Translations under genes and position numbers: made by a program
Assembly (NCBI GenBank): GCA_023055355.1
Contig: JALJCS010000004.1
Coordinates: 15,220,001 to 15,284,000, forward strand
Source of the DNA: Agelaius tricolor
Taxonomy: Eukaryota; Chordata; Aves; Passeriformes; Icteridae
Direction of reading: 5' to 3'
Length of the DNA stretch: 64,000 nucleotides
In this document: piece by piece, positions 27,427-38,243 of the stretch
Layout: each line of letters begins with the position of its first letter
How positions within the stretch are numbered: the first letter of the stretch is position 1
Notes under the pieces: model-generated
What the model was told of the DNA's origin: nothing
Seen by the model: only the letters and a program-made list of their open reading frames with translations
The model's database searches: none

Positions 27427-29181
27427 ATTCATTTATAACAATATGAAATCTAGAAAGAAAGTAATTCCATTGCATCAAGCTGTTTCTGCTTAAACTTCCC
27501 AAAATAATTTCTTTTCAAGCAGAATCCAGGTTCAGAAAAACTTCAGGTCTGTAAAAAAAAGGAAGCTGTCTTTTTTTGTTAGCTTTGCTTCTAACTCACT
27601 TTAGATTTCAGCTGTAACATTCATAATATTCTTTAGAATATTAGAATTTAGAAGATTTTTTTTTTAGAATTAGCATGTAATTTAGAAGCATTACAGTTCT
27701 GATTTCATCTAAAGTATTCCAGTTCTATTGTGATTAGATTTGGGATGTGAGAGGTTGGGGGTCTTTCTGTAGAAACCAGTATTGAAAGAAAATAAAAATA
27801 TTTAGAGAAAAGTATTAGAGTGTCACTGTAAGTGACAAACCTGTGCCATCTCTTATAAACTCTGTCTCTCTGAAACTAAAAAATATAAAATAGTTATAGG
27901 ACCTCAAGATATATGTGAAACTAATCTGGTGAGAAATGCAAGAAATGCACCAGTTTATATAAAGAATAAAAAGGCAAAAGCCAAGTTGGTGCTAAACCCA
28001 ATGAAGCCATGACAGAGATACAGATAATATACTTTAGCCACCCTGCTCTTTTCTCAGTTGTCATAAACAGTAGTCACTACTGACTGTAAGGAATATAAAG
28101 GAACAGAAAACCCCCACATTTTTAGTATAGCTGGTGCTCGTAAACACTCATAAAGCATTTATGACAACAAGGGCTTAACAAGATCTCTCTCTTAACATAC
28201 TTCAACAAACCAGCATGGACTTGCACATATTTCAAATTAAAAACTTTAACCAACTGAAGTTAGGCTCCAAAGTAGGAGGCTAAGCTTCTGTTAATTCTTC
28301 TGTGTGTGGACCACTACACACATTTTCACTGCTGACCATTAAAAAGAGGAATTGGCCAGGAGAGATACCAAAGACTCCATGACACCATTTTAACCTTTCT
28401 TTTTCTTAATCCTCTTGCTATTATGTGGCAAATAGAAATCTAAATTGTAGGAAATGGTTACTTTTATGAAAGCATAAACACACATGCTTAAAGATACTAA
28501 GAAAAAGAAATGTCCCTTATCACCAACAAAGGGGAAAACAATTAGACCAGTTTTCTCCACTTCCCCCTACCCCGCGCCGATGCAGGAATTTTCATGGAAT
28601 TAACAGTCTACTTTGAAGATTCAGGTCAGGCAGAAGCAGTTTACAGGTATAGGAGGCAACACAGAACAACCCAGTTCACTCTTCTATCTACATGAACTCT
28701 GACTTACAAGTACTAAGGCTTGTATAGATTTAGCACACCTCTGAATTCCACCATGAAGGGGCTTGATATGGCAAAGAAGCATCTACACAAAAGGAACTTT
28801 GTTCGGGCAGATGTAGCTATGTGGGCCTGATAACTAAAAACTGCATCCAGGCAACCTTGACATACCTCTTTTCCTCTGGTCTGCATTTGGCCTGTGAGAT
28901 TATTGTGCCCTTGACCAACTTTCAGGTCTAGCAAGGCTTCCACACAATTTATTATCTGAAAAAATAACAATGTTTCAGGCCAGAAAAGATGCTTATTTTG
29001 CTCCTCCTGTTGCCAGATTTTTTATCAAGACTTACCTACAGTTCAAGTTTTTCCATCTTGTTTTCCTAGTATGTGGTATCCAAAGAAGCAAAGAATTTAT
29101 AGCTTTGGATGTTACTGGTGGAGTAAAATAGAGCTATGCCAATTTTTCTTTACTAAATCCTACTTTACTTCTCTTCACTGG
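27427..29181. other. Intergenic DNA, no gene seen
   Basis: AT-rich unique-looking sequence with short T and A runs (for example 27657-27664). Nothing recognisable was found. Confidence 0.6.
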
Positions 29182-29223
29182 TTTTGTCTATATGCAAGCT
29201 GTACCCCTTGCATATAGACAAAA
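29182..29223. repeat. Perfect 17-bp inverted repeat (hairpin)
   Basis: The left arm 29182-29198 (TTTTGTCTATATGCAAG) is the exact reverse complement of the right arm 29207-29223, with an 8-base spacer. By chance a perfect 17-bp stem with a loop of 20 or fewer is expected well under 0.001 times in 64 kb. The arms do not pair beyond the 17 bases. It is too short for a typical miRNA precursor stem; a hairpin-forming insertion or templated replication error is more likely. Confidence 0.9.
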
Positions 29224-31720
29224 TCTATATCTAATCTGCTTCAGGGATCACTCACCCCACTGCCTATGAAGCAATTAGGTGAATGGAGCTTGCAGACTTA
29301 CCCAGTACAGTTCTCTTCCCATTTGGCCATAATTTCTGGCATCACTAATCTCTCTTTCTAAAGTGTTTTTGTTAAATAACTTGATAAACTAGAACAATTT
29401 TTTAAAAAGCACATGATCCTCCAGAATAATAGTCTACCTACTTATGTAATTACATGCAGATTTGATATCTGCAAAAAATACTTTCTCTGAAAGTAGATGA
29501 AAACATATTTAAAACTTTCTGCAGGGAGGCACTTTCCGTATGGCTGTTAGTTCAAGACTTGTGGCATTCTCAAAATATTTTTTGACAGAGTTTTAGGAGC
29601 ATTAAGAAAACTTGTAGGACCTATGACCTAGAGCCACAATCTGCTTTTGTACTTTCCTGCACAATTAAGCAAAAGCTAAAAGCTCCCAGGCCTAACTCAG
29701 AGCTGGTATTCTTCCTCCAGCCAGAAAGGATGGTTTGTTTCAGAACAGAACTAAGAAAAAAAGGTTGTCAGCATTTCAAATCATCTCTTTGGCATTACTC
29801 TACAGATTTTCCTCTCTCTCTGAGCCATATGAACTGTGTGTATCTTCCACACCTAACTGTGGCCATACAACTTTGTGTGTTGGGCTCTTGAGCAGAGCTC
29901 ATTGGACACCAGCCCCATTATACAGCTTGGCTCTAGATGAACACAAGAGAGCTCACCGAAGAGCTGGGAGGTGGAGTAATGCATGGGAGACTTTCTTTGC
30001 TTGGCTACAAATCACAGCAGCAAGTTTCAAACAAGACCTGCCAAGGGGTGAGGGAAAGAGGGCGGAGTTAATGCCAAGTACCATCAAGCAAAGCCTGCAG
30101 AAGAGCTAGGCAGCTGCTGGGAGTCAAGCTAAGGACTTAGTTGAGTGAACATCCACTAAATCTGAGCTTGAAGGCAATCTAAAGTTCAGACCACAAGTAC
30201 AATTGCACTGGACCTGAAACATGCCAATATCACTAAGAGAAGAGTGGTATCATTTCAGTACTTGTTGTCATGTATGGATGACTTGACATTCTAAGAGTAT
30301 CCAAGTATTCCAGCGTGAAATTGAAAAGCGTCTTTTCAAGAGTCTCAGAACTACATGTCCCAGGCTCAAGCAGCACACCTTCAGACACCCAATTTTAATT
30401 TTCAATAACCAAGCCATGCCTCTTGACTGAGACCACAGCAACAACTCACAGAGCAACAGCCATTAATCTGTACTAGTACAATGCTGATTTACCTGCAGGG
30501 TGACAAGAGGAGAAATTTAAACATTTCTGCCTTTTCTGTCTTATTATGTGTGAAGACCATGAGCACATCTGGAAGCTGCAGCTCCCAGCAAAGGAGCTGC
30601 CCAGCAAGCTTCCAGATAACAGCTGGAGCTGCAAAGAGGGGAGCTGCAACTTAGCAAAAGAACAGACTGTCTTCAGCCGCTTTTGGAGGTTACAAACATC
30701 TTGCTGTATCTACAAATACAGGAGGAAAACCTTCAACAGCTGTAAATTTGTATGGCAACAATAGCTACAAAGGATTGGTGCAAGTTTCTATAAAAGGGAC
30801 AGTAATTTCAGTTTTGACAGACACCCAGAAAGGTCGTACAGCAGTAAAGATCACCTTGTCCTCTCTTTGCATGAATCTAACCACAGTGGTACTGGGACCC
30901 ACATGTGCCGCCTATGCTGCTAGGACAACCACTAGTAACAGTAGTAACTAAGAGTTCTCAGAAAACTTCTAGCTTTACTACTCCATTTGCACTGTAAGAC
31001 CTACCCCATGTCTTACAGAGCAAGGAGTACTGGCAAAACTTAGCCACAAGGTGCTATCTTTGTATAGTTACTTAGATTTTATTTGCTATTAGATTTCTTC
31101 TGCTTTACATGCAAAGATGACTATGGCTTAGATGGCCTCAATCAAGATTTATGCTCTCTGGAAACCTGAGATAATTTAGAAAATGAAGAAAGATAAACCA
31201 GAGTGTCTTTTACATGTTTATAATACAGCATGTGTTCATGATCTCTTGAAATATGTGTATGTATATGTGATTTTCATATCTTTTTTCCTCAAAAAAACCC
31301 AGTCCAGATCTCTGATCTATGTAAGATCAGAGAGAGGAGAGAAAATACTAAAACTGGTATCTCCCCAGAGAAGGGGAAAGAATCATACAATACAGAAGTC
31401 AAAATGTTTTGGGCTTTTTTTCTGGCACTGATCTAGTAGCATTTGTGATATCCTAAGCCTAAATCTCAGCATACAAGACTCTACACCATTAAAAGCACTC
31501 AAAATGCAGAAATGCTTTGCCATGTACGGCAACTTCTGATTTTTAGAACTTTTTTCTTCCCAAATAACAAAAGTATAAGTTATTTTCTTAAAAAAAAATC
31601 TGAAAAAAATCCTTTCTGGAATTACATGTATCTGACTAGTTTGAAGTGATCTGTTTTATCTCTGTTGTCTGGCATTACATGTTGCAGCATGGCATGGCAT
31701 ACCACATCAAACAGTATTTA
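29224..31720. other. Intergenic DNA, no gene seen
   Basis: Unique-looking sequence. The open frame 29735-30109 on the plus strand (124 codons) has no recognisable domain. Three neighbouring frames at 30546-30951 also lack any recognisable motif. None is called a gene. Confidence 0.55.
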
Positions 31721-33520
31721 GAGTCATAGAACCATAGACTCATAAAATGGTTTGCATTGAAAGGCACCTTACAAATCACCCACTTCTAACCCCCCTGCCA
31801 TGGGGTCACCTTCCATTAGACCAGGTTGCTCTGTGCCCCATTCAACCTGGCCCTGAACACTTCCAGGGATGAGGCATCCACAGCTTCTCTGGGCACCTGT
31901 TCCAGTGCTTCACCACCTTCACAGTAGGGGATTACTTCCTCATATCCAATTCAAACGTACCATCTTGCAGTTTAAATCCATTCCTCCTTATCATAACATG
32001 CCCTTGTAAAAAGTGCCTCTCCAGCTGTCATGTAGACCAATTTAGGTATGAAAGGCTGCTCTAAAGTCTCCCTGGAGTCTTCTCCAGGCTAAACAGCCCC
32101 AACTCCCTCAGCCTGCCTTCATAGGAGAGGTACTTCAGCCTTCTAACCATCTTAGTGGCCTCCTCTGTCATGCTGTTGGCCCCAGGGCTGGATGCAGTAT
32201 TCAAGCAGAGTACAAGGAGAGAATCACTTCCTTAACCTTTTGGCCATGCTGCTCTGTATGCAGCACCATTGCCAGCTCATGTTGACCTTATTCTACAATA
32301 TTCATAAGTCCTTCCCTCCAGGGCTGCTCTCAATCTCTGCCAATCTGTACTGGGGCTTGGGATTGCCCTGACCCACGTGCAGGACCTTGCACTTGGCCTT
32401 GCTGAACTTCATGAGGTTTAAACAGGCCCATCCCTCAAGCCTGTCCAGGTCCCTCAGGAAGTCATCCCTTCCTTTCAGCTTGACTGCCCTACACAGCCTG
32501 CTGGCACTAGTGAACTTAGTGAGGATGCCCTCAATCCCACTGGCCATGTCAGCAACAAAGATATTCTGGAGTATCAGCCCCAACATTGACTCCTAAGGGA
32601 CACCACTCATCACTGGTCTCCATTGGCTCATTGACTGCTGACCACAGATTTTTGGGTGTGACTATTCAGCCAATTCCTTATCCATTGAGTGGTCCATCTG
32701 TCAAATCTGCGTTTCTTCAGTTTAAAGAGTAGGGGTGTTGTGTAGGACAGTGTCAAATACTTTGCACAGTTTCAGGTAGAATAATGTCAGCTATCCACCA
32801 CCTCTGTAATGCCATCATAGAAGGCCACCAAATTTCTCAGGCACGATTTGCCCTTAGTGAAGCCATGCTGGTTGTCACAAATCAGTTCTGTTTTCCATGT
32901 GCCTCAGCATAGTTTCTTGCAGAATCTGCTCCATAATCTTGCAAGGCACAGAGGTGAGATTGACCACTCTGTAGTTCCCTGTAGTTCCCCTTTTTCTCCT
33001 TTTTAAAAATGGGGGTCATGTTTCTCCTTTTCCAGTCAGTGAAACCTTCACCAGGCTGTCACAACTTCTCAAGTGAGATCTTCATCCTCCCAGTCTCTTA
33101 GTACTCACAGCTGCAACTCATCAGGTTCCCTGGACTTATGCACCTTTCCTGACATGGTCTCAAACCTGACTTTTTTCCTACAGGTGGTTCTTCATTCTTA
33201 CAGTCCCTGCCTATGCCTTCTATGACTTGGGTGGTCTGTCTGGAGCACTTGCCAGTGAAGACCAAGGCAAAAAAAGTTGTTGAATATTTCAGCCTTTTCC
33301 ATATCCCAGGTCTCTTGTCTCTTTCCAGAGAAGGCCCACATTTTTCATAGTTTTCCTTTTATCAGCAACATACCTATAGAAGATTTTCTTCCAGCCCTCT
33401 GACATCCCTTGCCAGATTTGGTTCTGTAAGGACTTTAGATCTCCTAACCTGATCTTTGGCTGCTTATATGGCAATTCCTCACAGTTTCCCTGTCTTTGTT
33501 TCCGTCCTCTGTAAGTCATA
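31721..33520 (-). mobile_element. CR1 LINE, long 5'-truncated copy (about 1.8 kb)
   Basis: This is the longest CR1 copy in the window, read on the minus strand. The 5' edge near 33520 starts in the linker between the endonuclease and reverse transcriptase domains; 33289-33519 translates with GWKKIFYRYVADKRKT and NVGLLWKETRDLG, typical of this linker. The reverse transcriptase follows with several frameshifts. 32302-32586 translates as NIFVADMASGIEGILTKF, then LRDLDRLEGWACLNLMKFSK, AKCKVLHVGQGNPKPQYRLA. The catalytic-motif segment reads LTKFTSAS where an active CR1 has F-A-D-D, so the copy is dead. It ends at 31721 in degenerate octamers (TCATAGAA, CCATAGAC, TCATAAAA), the reverse complement of the CR1 tail. 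Confidence 0.95.
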
Positions 33521-36500
33521 AAATTAAATGAAAGGTTCTTCCATCACCTAACCCCCCAAACATTTCATGTCTTTCTCCCAGTAGCATTGGTTAAATGTTT
33601 CTGGGTTTGTTGAATTGAAACAAAACTGCCAAAAAAATTCTGCTAAGAAATTTTTATTCTGCTTTGCCTTCTACTTTTGCTAGCAATTCTCAATGCGTAA
33701 AGAGATGACAAGTAGGTTTGATATGCTCTCAAACTGGAATGGAAGCCTTTTATGCCCTGTTCACCCAGGTATGAAGGACAATACAAGGTACAAGTGGAAG
33801 GACTAGTAAGCTAGGCCTTCAGTGAGCTAATGTGCTTGGAAGGGACCAGGATGCAGCACAGTCCTGCTGCTAGAGCTGCTACTAATCGGCTGAAAGCTGA
33901 AATGGCACAGTGCTAGGAAATGCAAATTAGAAACCTACTCAGTTATTGGGTTTTGACTGTCTGATTGTAAGTCTGATTTAGTAAATGTTGAATGGTTTTA
34001 TTATATCTGGTTAAGTTGACCATATGTTGTTAAGATAAGTATAGGAAATTATGATGCTCTGACTCTTTCTGGCTCATTTTTTAGCTAGTATTAATTCTTG
34101 TTAGCTTTTGGTATCCAAGGGCAGATCTGGGCCTAGTTCTCTTAGAAGTATTGTCAGTATTGTGGACTGGACCCATAAAAAGAAGTGAGTTCATTTTGTC
34201 ATAGATTAAGCTTGCAGTATTACAGAAGACAAACTGATTAAGCAGCAGGCTTGACCTGGGATACCTTCTATGCATCCCGCTTTCCAAAACAAATGAGCAG
34301 TCCAGCCTGCAGAACTAATAATGTTCAGCTTTAATTGCATAGTGTTATAGCTTTTGCCTTATCATACACAAACATCCTCACATATTTTAGCCTTGAATTA
34401 GTTCAAGGTTTTCTCATCTGTTGATAATTCAAAGGCTTTGTTACTATAGTCACTTTCTGTCTCTTTCTCTTTCATCACCTGTCACTTCTACTCCCACTCT
34501 GTCAGTCTTTGCCCTATCTCCTAACTGCAGGAAAAAAAGCCAACAACCTTCCCCATACTAGGGAAGAACCCATTTTGAATGACCTACATATTTCCAACTT
34601 ATCTTGCAATATCTGTTTCTAAGGGGACTGTAATGAATACACATACAAATCAAGCAACCTCATTTTTTTCAACCTCATTTTTTCACTTTACTTTTCTGTT
34701 TTCTGGATGTGATGAATTTTAATGTCTATGCATGCAAGAGCCCCACAATCATGTCAGGACACAGCACAGGATCAACAGAGATGAACACTACCTCAGCTGT
34801 TTTACTTATTGCAGTCCTTGTGTATCAGAAGCTGAGTCTCAGAGAATGGAAGCAGCGCTCTTTAGTATTCAGTGTCTGACTAGGATTTGGGTGTTCCCAC
34901 ATACTTAAAGGTTTCAGTCCCAAACTTTTACACTCGTTTCCTCTGTTTTTATGGGAAATCACCAAATCTGTCTATGACATTGTAATGGGAAGTACCAATT
35001 CTTGCTGTCCATTGCAGGATCTTTGTGACAGCAATCAGTTTTTATTACTAGTCTCTACAATGCCAAACAGAACAGAACACTTATAAAGATCTGCAGGAAT
35101 TACTCTATTACAAACACTGTGAATAATTTGGAATAGCCAGTAATACTGTTTTGTGTCATGGCTCACCTCAAGTAGTTTCTGGTTTTTGTCACAATGAAGA
35201 ATCAGGTTGGGGTTAGATGTCCAAAGCTGCAAGCACAGAGATAAAGTAGCTTCACCTAAATTCCCAGTGAAGCTTTTCTTTTCTGACAACATTAAGGAGA
35301 AACAAGAGACCTGGGATATGCTAGAGAATGAGTTTATGGTTCTTCCTATGCTCTGCTGTGTTGGCATGCAGAAGACATATCTACACAATGGAAATGAAAC
35401 CAGACAAGACTGGGACTCTTGAGTTACCAGACTAGTAGTTCTACTGAGGCCAGCTGTGTAAAAAACCTAAGATACTACTCTGCTACCCTTATTGAGTAAG
35501 CAGGTGAGACTTAAACAGTCATGTAGTGTGAACACTGGCTATGTAGTACAAACTGTTGAGAGAGAGAGGAAATTCCTCATTTAATCTCTTGAAGAAGCCA
35601 TCTCTTCATTAACCAGCAGCTATTTACATATTTTAGCAGCTGCCTTTCATTCAGAAGTGACTAAACCACTCAATAAATTTTCACCAACAGTAGCTGCTAG
35701 AAATAGAGTCCTTTAAAAACAAAAAAAAAGCCATGAAGAAAGCAGTCTAAAAGACAAAAATAGATATTTAGTACATTGCAGTTACAGTAGCAGATTATGA
35801 AAGTGCTAGTTGCATTCATAAACTGACAGCGGCTTCCTCCCACCAATGCTGCATCCCATGCAGCTAAATCTACCATCCAGATCTCTGAAAGTCCAGCGGA
35901 CTTGAAAGAGCAGATGACTCATCTCGAGGAAGTCTAAGGCAGACTGCATAAGGAAGCACTTTGAATAATTCACCATTCACCATCTTCCTTCTAGGTCTGT
36001 ATTATACAGGCACCATGTAGTTTGCCTCTTCCAGTGAAGCAGTGGCCTAAAACTGAGCTCAGTTTATCTATCAAATATCCAGAAACAAATGATTTGACAA
36101 TCACACAATGAAGCTGATACTAAACTAACTGAATCCTTCCTCTTCCTAACTATAGGGGTGCTCCTACGAGATGCTCTTCCCTTTTAAAAGGCTGACAGTT
36201 TTTCTTGTTTCAGAAAGCTGTACAGGTTTTCCTGTTTCCTTACTCAAAGGATGATGATTAGAAAGAAGCCACACCCATGCTGTCATACCTAGACTGAGCT
36301 AGACTGACCTGGCACCCTGACTGCCAAGTCTAAATATCATCAACTGTTATGCCTCAGTACAGAACAGATGCCCCTTAAAACAGTCACAGCTGGTTTTATA
36401 CACAACAGACTGTCTGTTCATGCAACACAGATGGCTAAGAACAGAGCAACTCAGGGCTTTGCTCTTTTCCCTGGCTTCAGGTCCAAATAAAATGAGGGGT

Positions 36501-36555
36501 TTGATCTTCATATTATCAGAGACATTCTGGACTTCTCACACATGCCATCCTTATG
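33521..36555. other. Intergenic DNA, no gene seen
   Basis: AT-rich unique-looking sequence. The minus-strand frame 35035-35388 (117 codons) has no recognisable domain. No mobile element was recognised. Confidence 0.6.
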
Positions 36556-36563
36556 GATGTTGC

Positions 36564-36922
36564 TTTATTCTTTCATGAAAAAAAATGAGTGGAATGTCAA
36601 ACAGGCAAAGACAGCAAAATCAAAATTATAAATCAAAACCCAGTGCTACTGAAGCTCAAAACTGCTTACTCTTTTGCCATGGAGCTTGACTAGATTTGCC
36701 CCATATAATCAAGGTCAGGGTCCAGATAAACAGGAGAATGACTAGGAAAGGAATCAGCACCAGCAAAATGAGAAGAAAAGAAAAATCATACCTGTGAATT
36801 GTAACCCAACTTTCAAGTAACACTATATAGTTGTTTTCTGTACATAGATGAAGTACAAAACACTCTTCTGTGAAATTCTCTGATCTAATGAAATTGTAAT
36901 TGTAACAGTATGTTGAAAACAT
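36564..36922 (-). other. Membrane-segment ORF followed by AATAAA; possible terminal exon
   Basis: On the minus strand, 36922 to 36656 encodes 88 residues from an ATG. They comprise a polar part with NFTEECF (a possible N-glycosylation site and a cysteine), then about 27 hydrophobic residues (FSFLLILLVLIPFLVILL, then FIWTLTLIIWG), then a short basic tail (KSSQAPWQKSKQF) and a stop. A polyadenylation signal (AATAAA on the minus strand, 36564-36569) follows about 90 bases downstream. This is the layout of the last exon of a type I membrane protein, and a possible acceptor AG lies just before the hydrophobic part. I do not recognise the family, the pyrimidine tract is weak, and T-rich DNA often translates as hydrophobic residues, so chance is the main alternative. 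Confidence 0.2.
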
Positions 36923-37410
36923 GGAGAAGAATAAACGAGATCTTCAGCTGCTTTGATCTTTGCTTTGGGCCTTTAACTGCTCCTTTAAGGCAAGAACTTC
37001 TAGAACTATGATGTCATACTGTACCAGCCAGCATTACATATATTAATCTTTTCAGGAAAATCTTGTACCCAAACAGTATAAGAAATACCCGAACAGATAA
37101 ACTGCTGGCTTTCAATGGCATTCTTCACTGTAGTCTAAGAATTTATTTTATGGAGAATTCCCATAATCAGGAATTGCTCTTTTTTAAAAATAAAATTGAA
37201 AGTAGGTCTAGGATGCTTTGTTTTACAAATATGGTCTGAAAAGATTTTCCTTTGCTGTCATGTTGAGTTAACATATATTGTTTTGACTTTGGAAAATGAG
37301 TAGAGACCCTTAACATGGTACTATTAGGAAATATTATGGTTCTATGAGAAAAAGAGAAGAATGAGATGAGACTGTCAACTGAATCTCCAACTTGAGACTA
37401 AACTTTTTTT

Positions 37411-37416
37411 GTTCTA
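37411..37416. repeat. Left target-site duplication of the solo LTR
   Basis: GTTCTA immediately precedes the LTR terminal TG at 37417 and is repeated exactly after the terminal CA, at 37999-38004. Confidence 0.85.
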
Positions 37417-37998
37417 TGGAATATTAATCCCAATATTTCTGGGTGGGACGTGCCTGGCCCCGTCTGACCCTTTCTGCTGGGCCAAAGGCGGCAGCTGTGG
37501 TGTTTCACCTCAGAGATACCTTTTGCCGGCTGGGTGCTACAGCTGGGCACTCGGAACAAATCCAGGCAAAGTAGGAACTCAGTTTACCTCTGGTGGAAAG
37601 GGTTCAGGCGATGGTGAAGAGAAAGGAGAGGATTCTATCATAGAGTCTTAATCCAGAGTTTTGTTTCAGGATGGTAGACCTCTGAAACAGCTCCCAATGG
37701 AACCCCAGGCCGCATGGTCTCATCTCCTTTTAAGCCCCGGGGACAGGGGGAGGGGAAGGGACAGGTGAGGGCCAACCAGGTGTGAGGAGGGGAAGGCTCA
37801 AGGGATACAAATGCTTGGACAGGTCAATGAGCCCGGACCTGAGGGGCATCTTTTGAACTTCTGCCAACCACACAATGCCCTTGCTGGAATGTTAAGGTTG
37901 ATTGACAGCTCTTAGCAGGAGGGCAAAAGGGGAAAGGAGAGGTTGGCACACCTGAGGGGTCGGGACAGGTGAAACAGGAAATGGCATCACACTGAACA
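37417..37998 (-). mobile_element. Solo LTR of an endogenous retrovirus (582 bp) with 6-bp target duplication
   Basis: The element begins TGGAATATTAAT and ends CACTGAACA, so it has TG...CA termini, and it is flanked on both sides by the exact hexamer GTTCTA. It is clearly more GC-rich than the surrounding DNA. On the minus strand it starts TGTTCAGTGTGATGCC and contains a TATA-like CTTAAAAGG (about 37727-37735 on the plus strand), which is why I assign the minus orientation; orientation is less certain than the element itself. Target duplications of 6 bp are typical of class II (ERVK-like) retroviruses. No internal genes are present, so this is a solo LTR left by recombination between the two LTRs of a provirus. 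Confidence 0.85.
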
Positions 37999-38004
37999 GT
38001 TCTA
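37999..38004. repeat. Right target-site duplication of the solo LTR
   Basis: GTTCTA follows the terminal CA of the LTR and matches 37411-37416 exactly. Confidence 0.85.
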
Positions 38005-38174
38005 TCTCAGACTAATGACCTAAACAAAAGCAATGAGATGTAATGACCCAATGCCTTTCTATTCTTCAAAGAAGAGACAGTTCCCACTGCTCATTCTTTG
38101 CTAGACCAACCTGTATGTTTGCTAGAGGAAGAGATGACAGTTGTTCCATCTGTTATGATCTTACTGTCTTATTT

Positions 38175-38243
38175 TTGGGTACTCTAGTCCTGAACATAGA
38201 ATTAATTATATTGGGTACTCTAGTCCTGAACATAGAATTAATT
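38175..38243. repeat. 36-bp tandem duplication, nearly two perfect copies
   Basis: Copy 1 is 38175-38210 and copy 2 is 38211-38243. The 33 bases of copy 2 are identical to copy 1 (start TTGGGTACTCTAGTCCTG). Because 36 is a multiple of 3, overlapping open frames show an in-frame repeated peptide, which has no other support. Confidence 0.95.

Noticed and set aside
29735..30109. 124-codon plus-strand frame
   Set aside because: Length within chance expectation, no motif, no neighbouring exon signals that look convincing.
36954..36974. 21-base match with 2 mismatches to 27352-27372 inside the LTR-like block, suggesting a related LTR
   Set aside because: Roughly one such match is expected by chance when comparing all positions of a 64-kb window with each other, and the position relative to the nearest AATAAA differs between the two sites.
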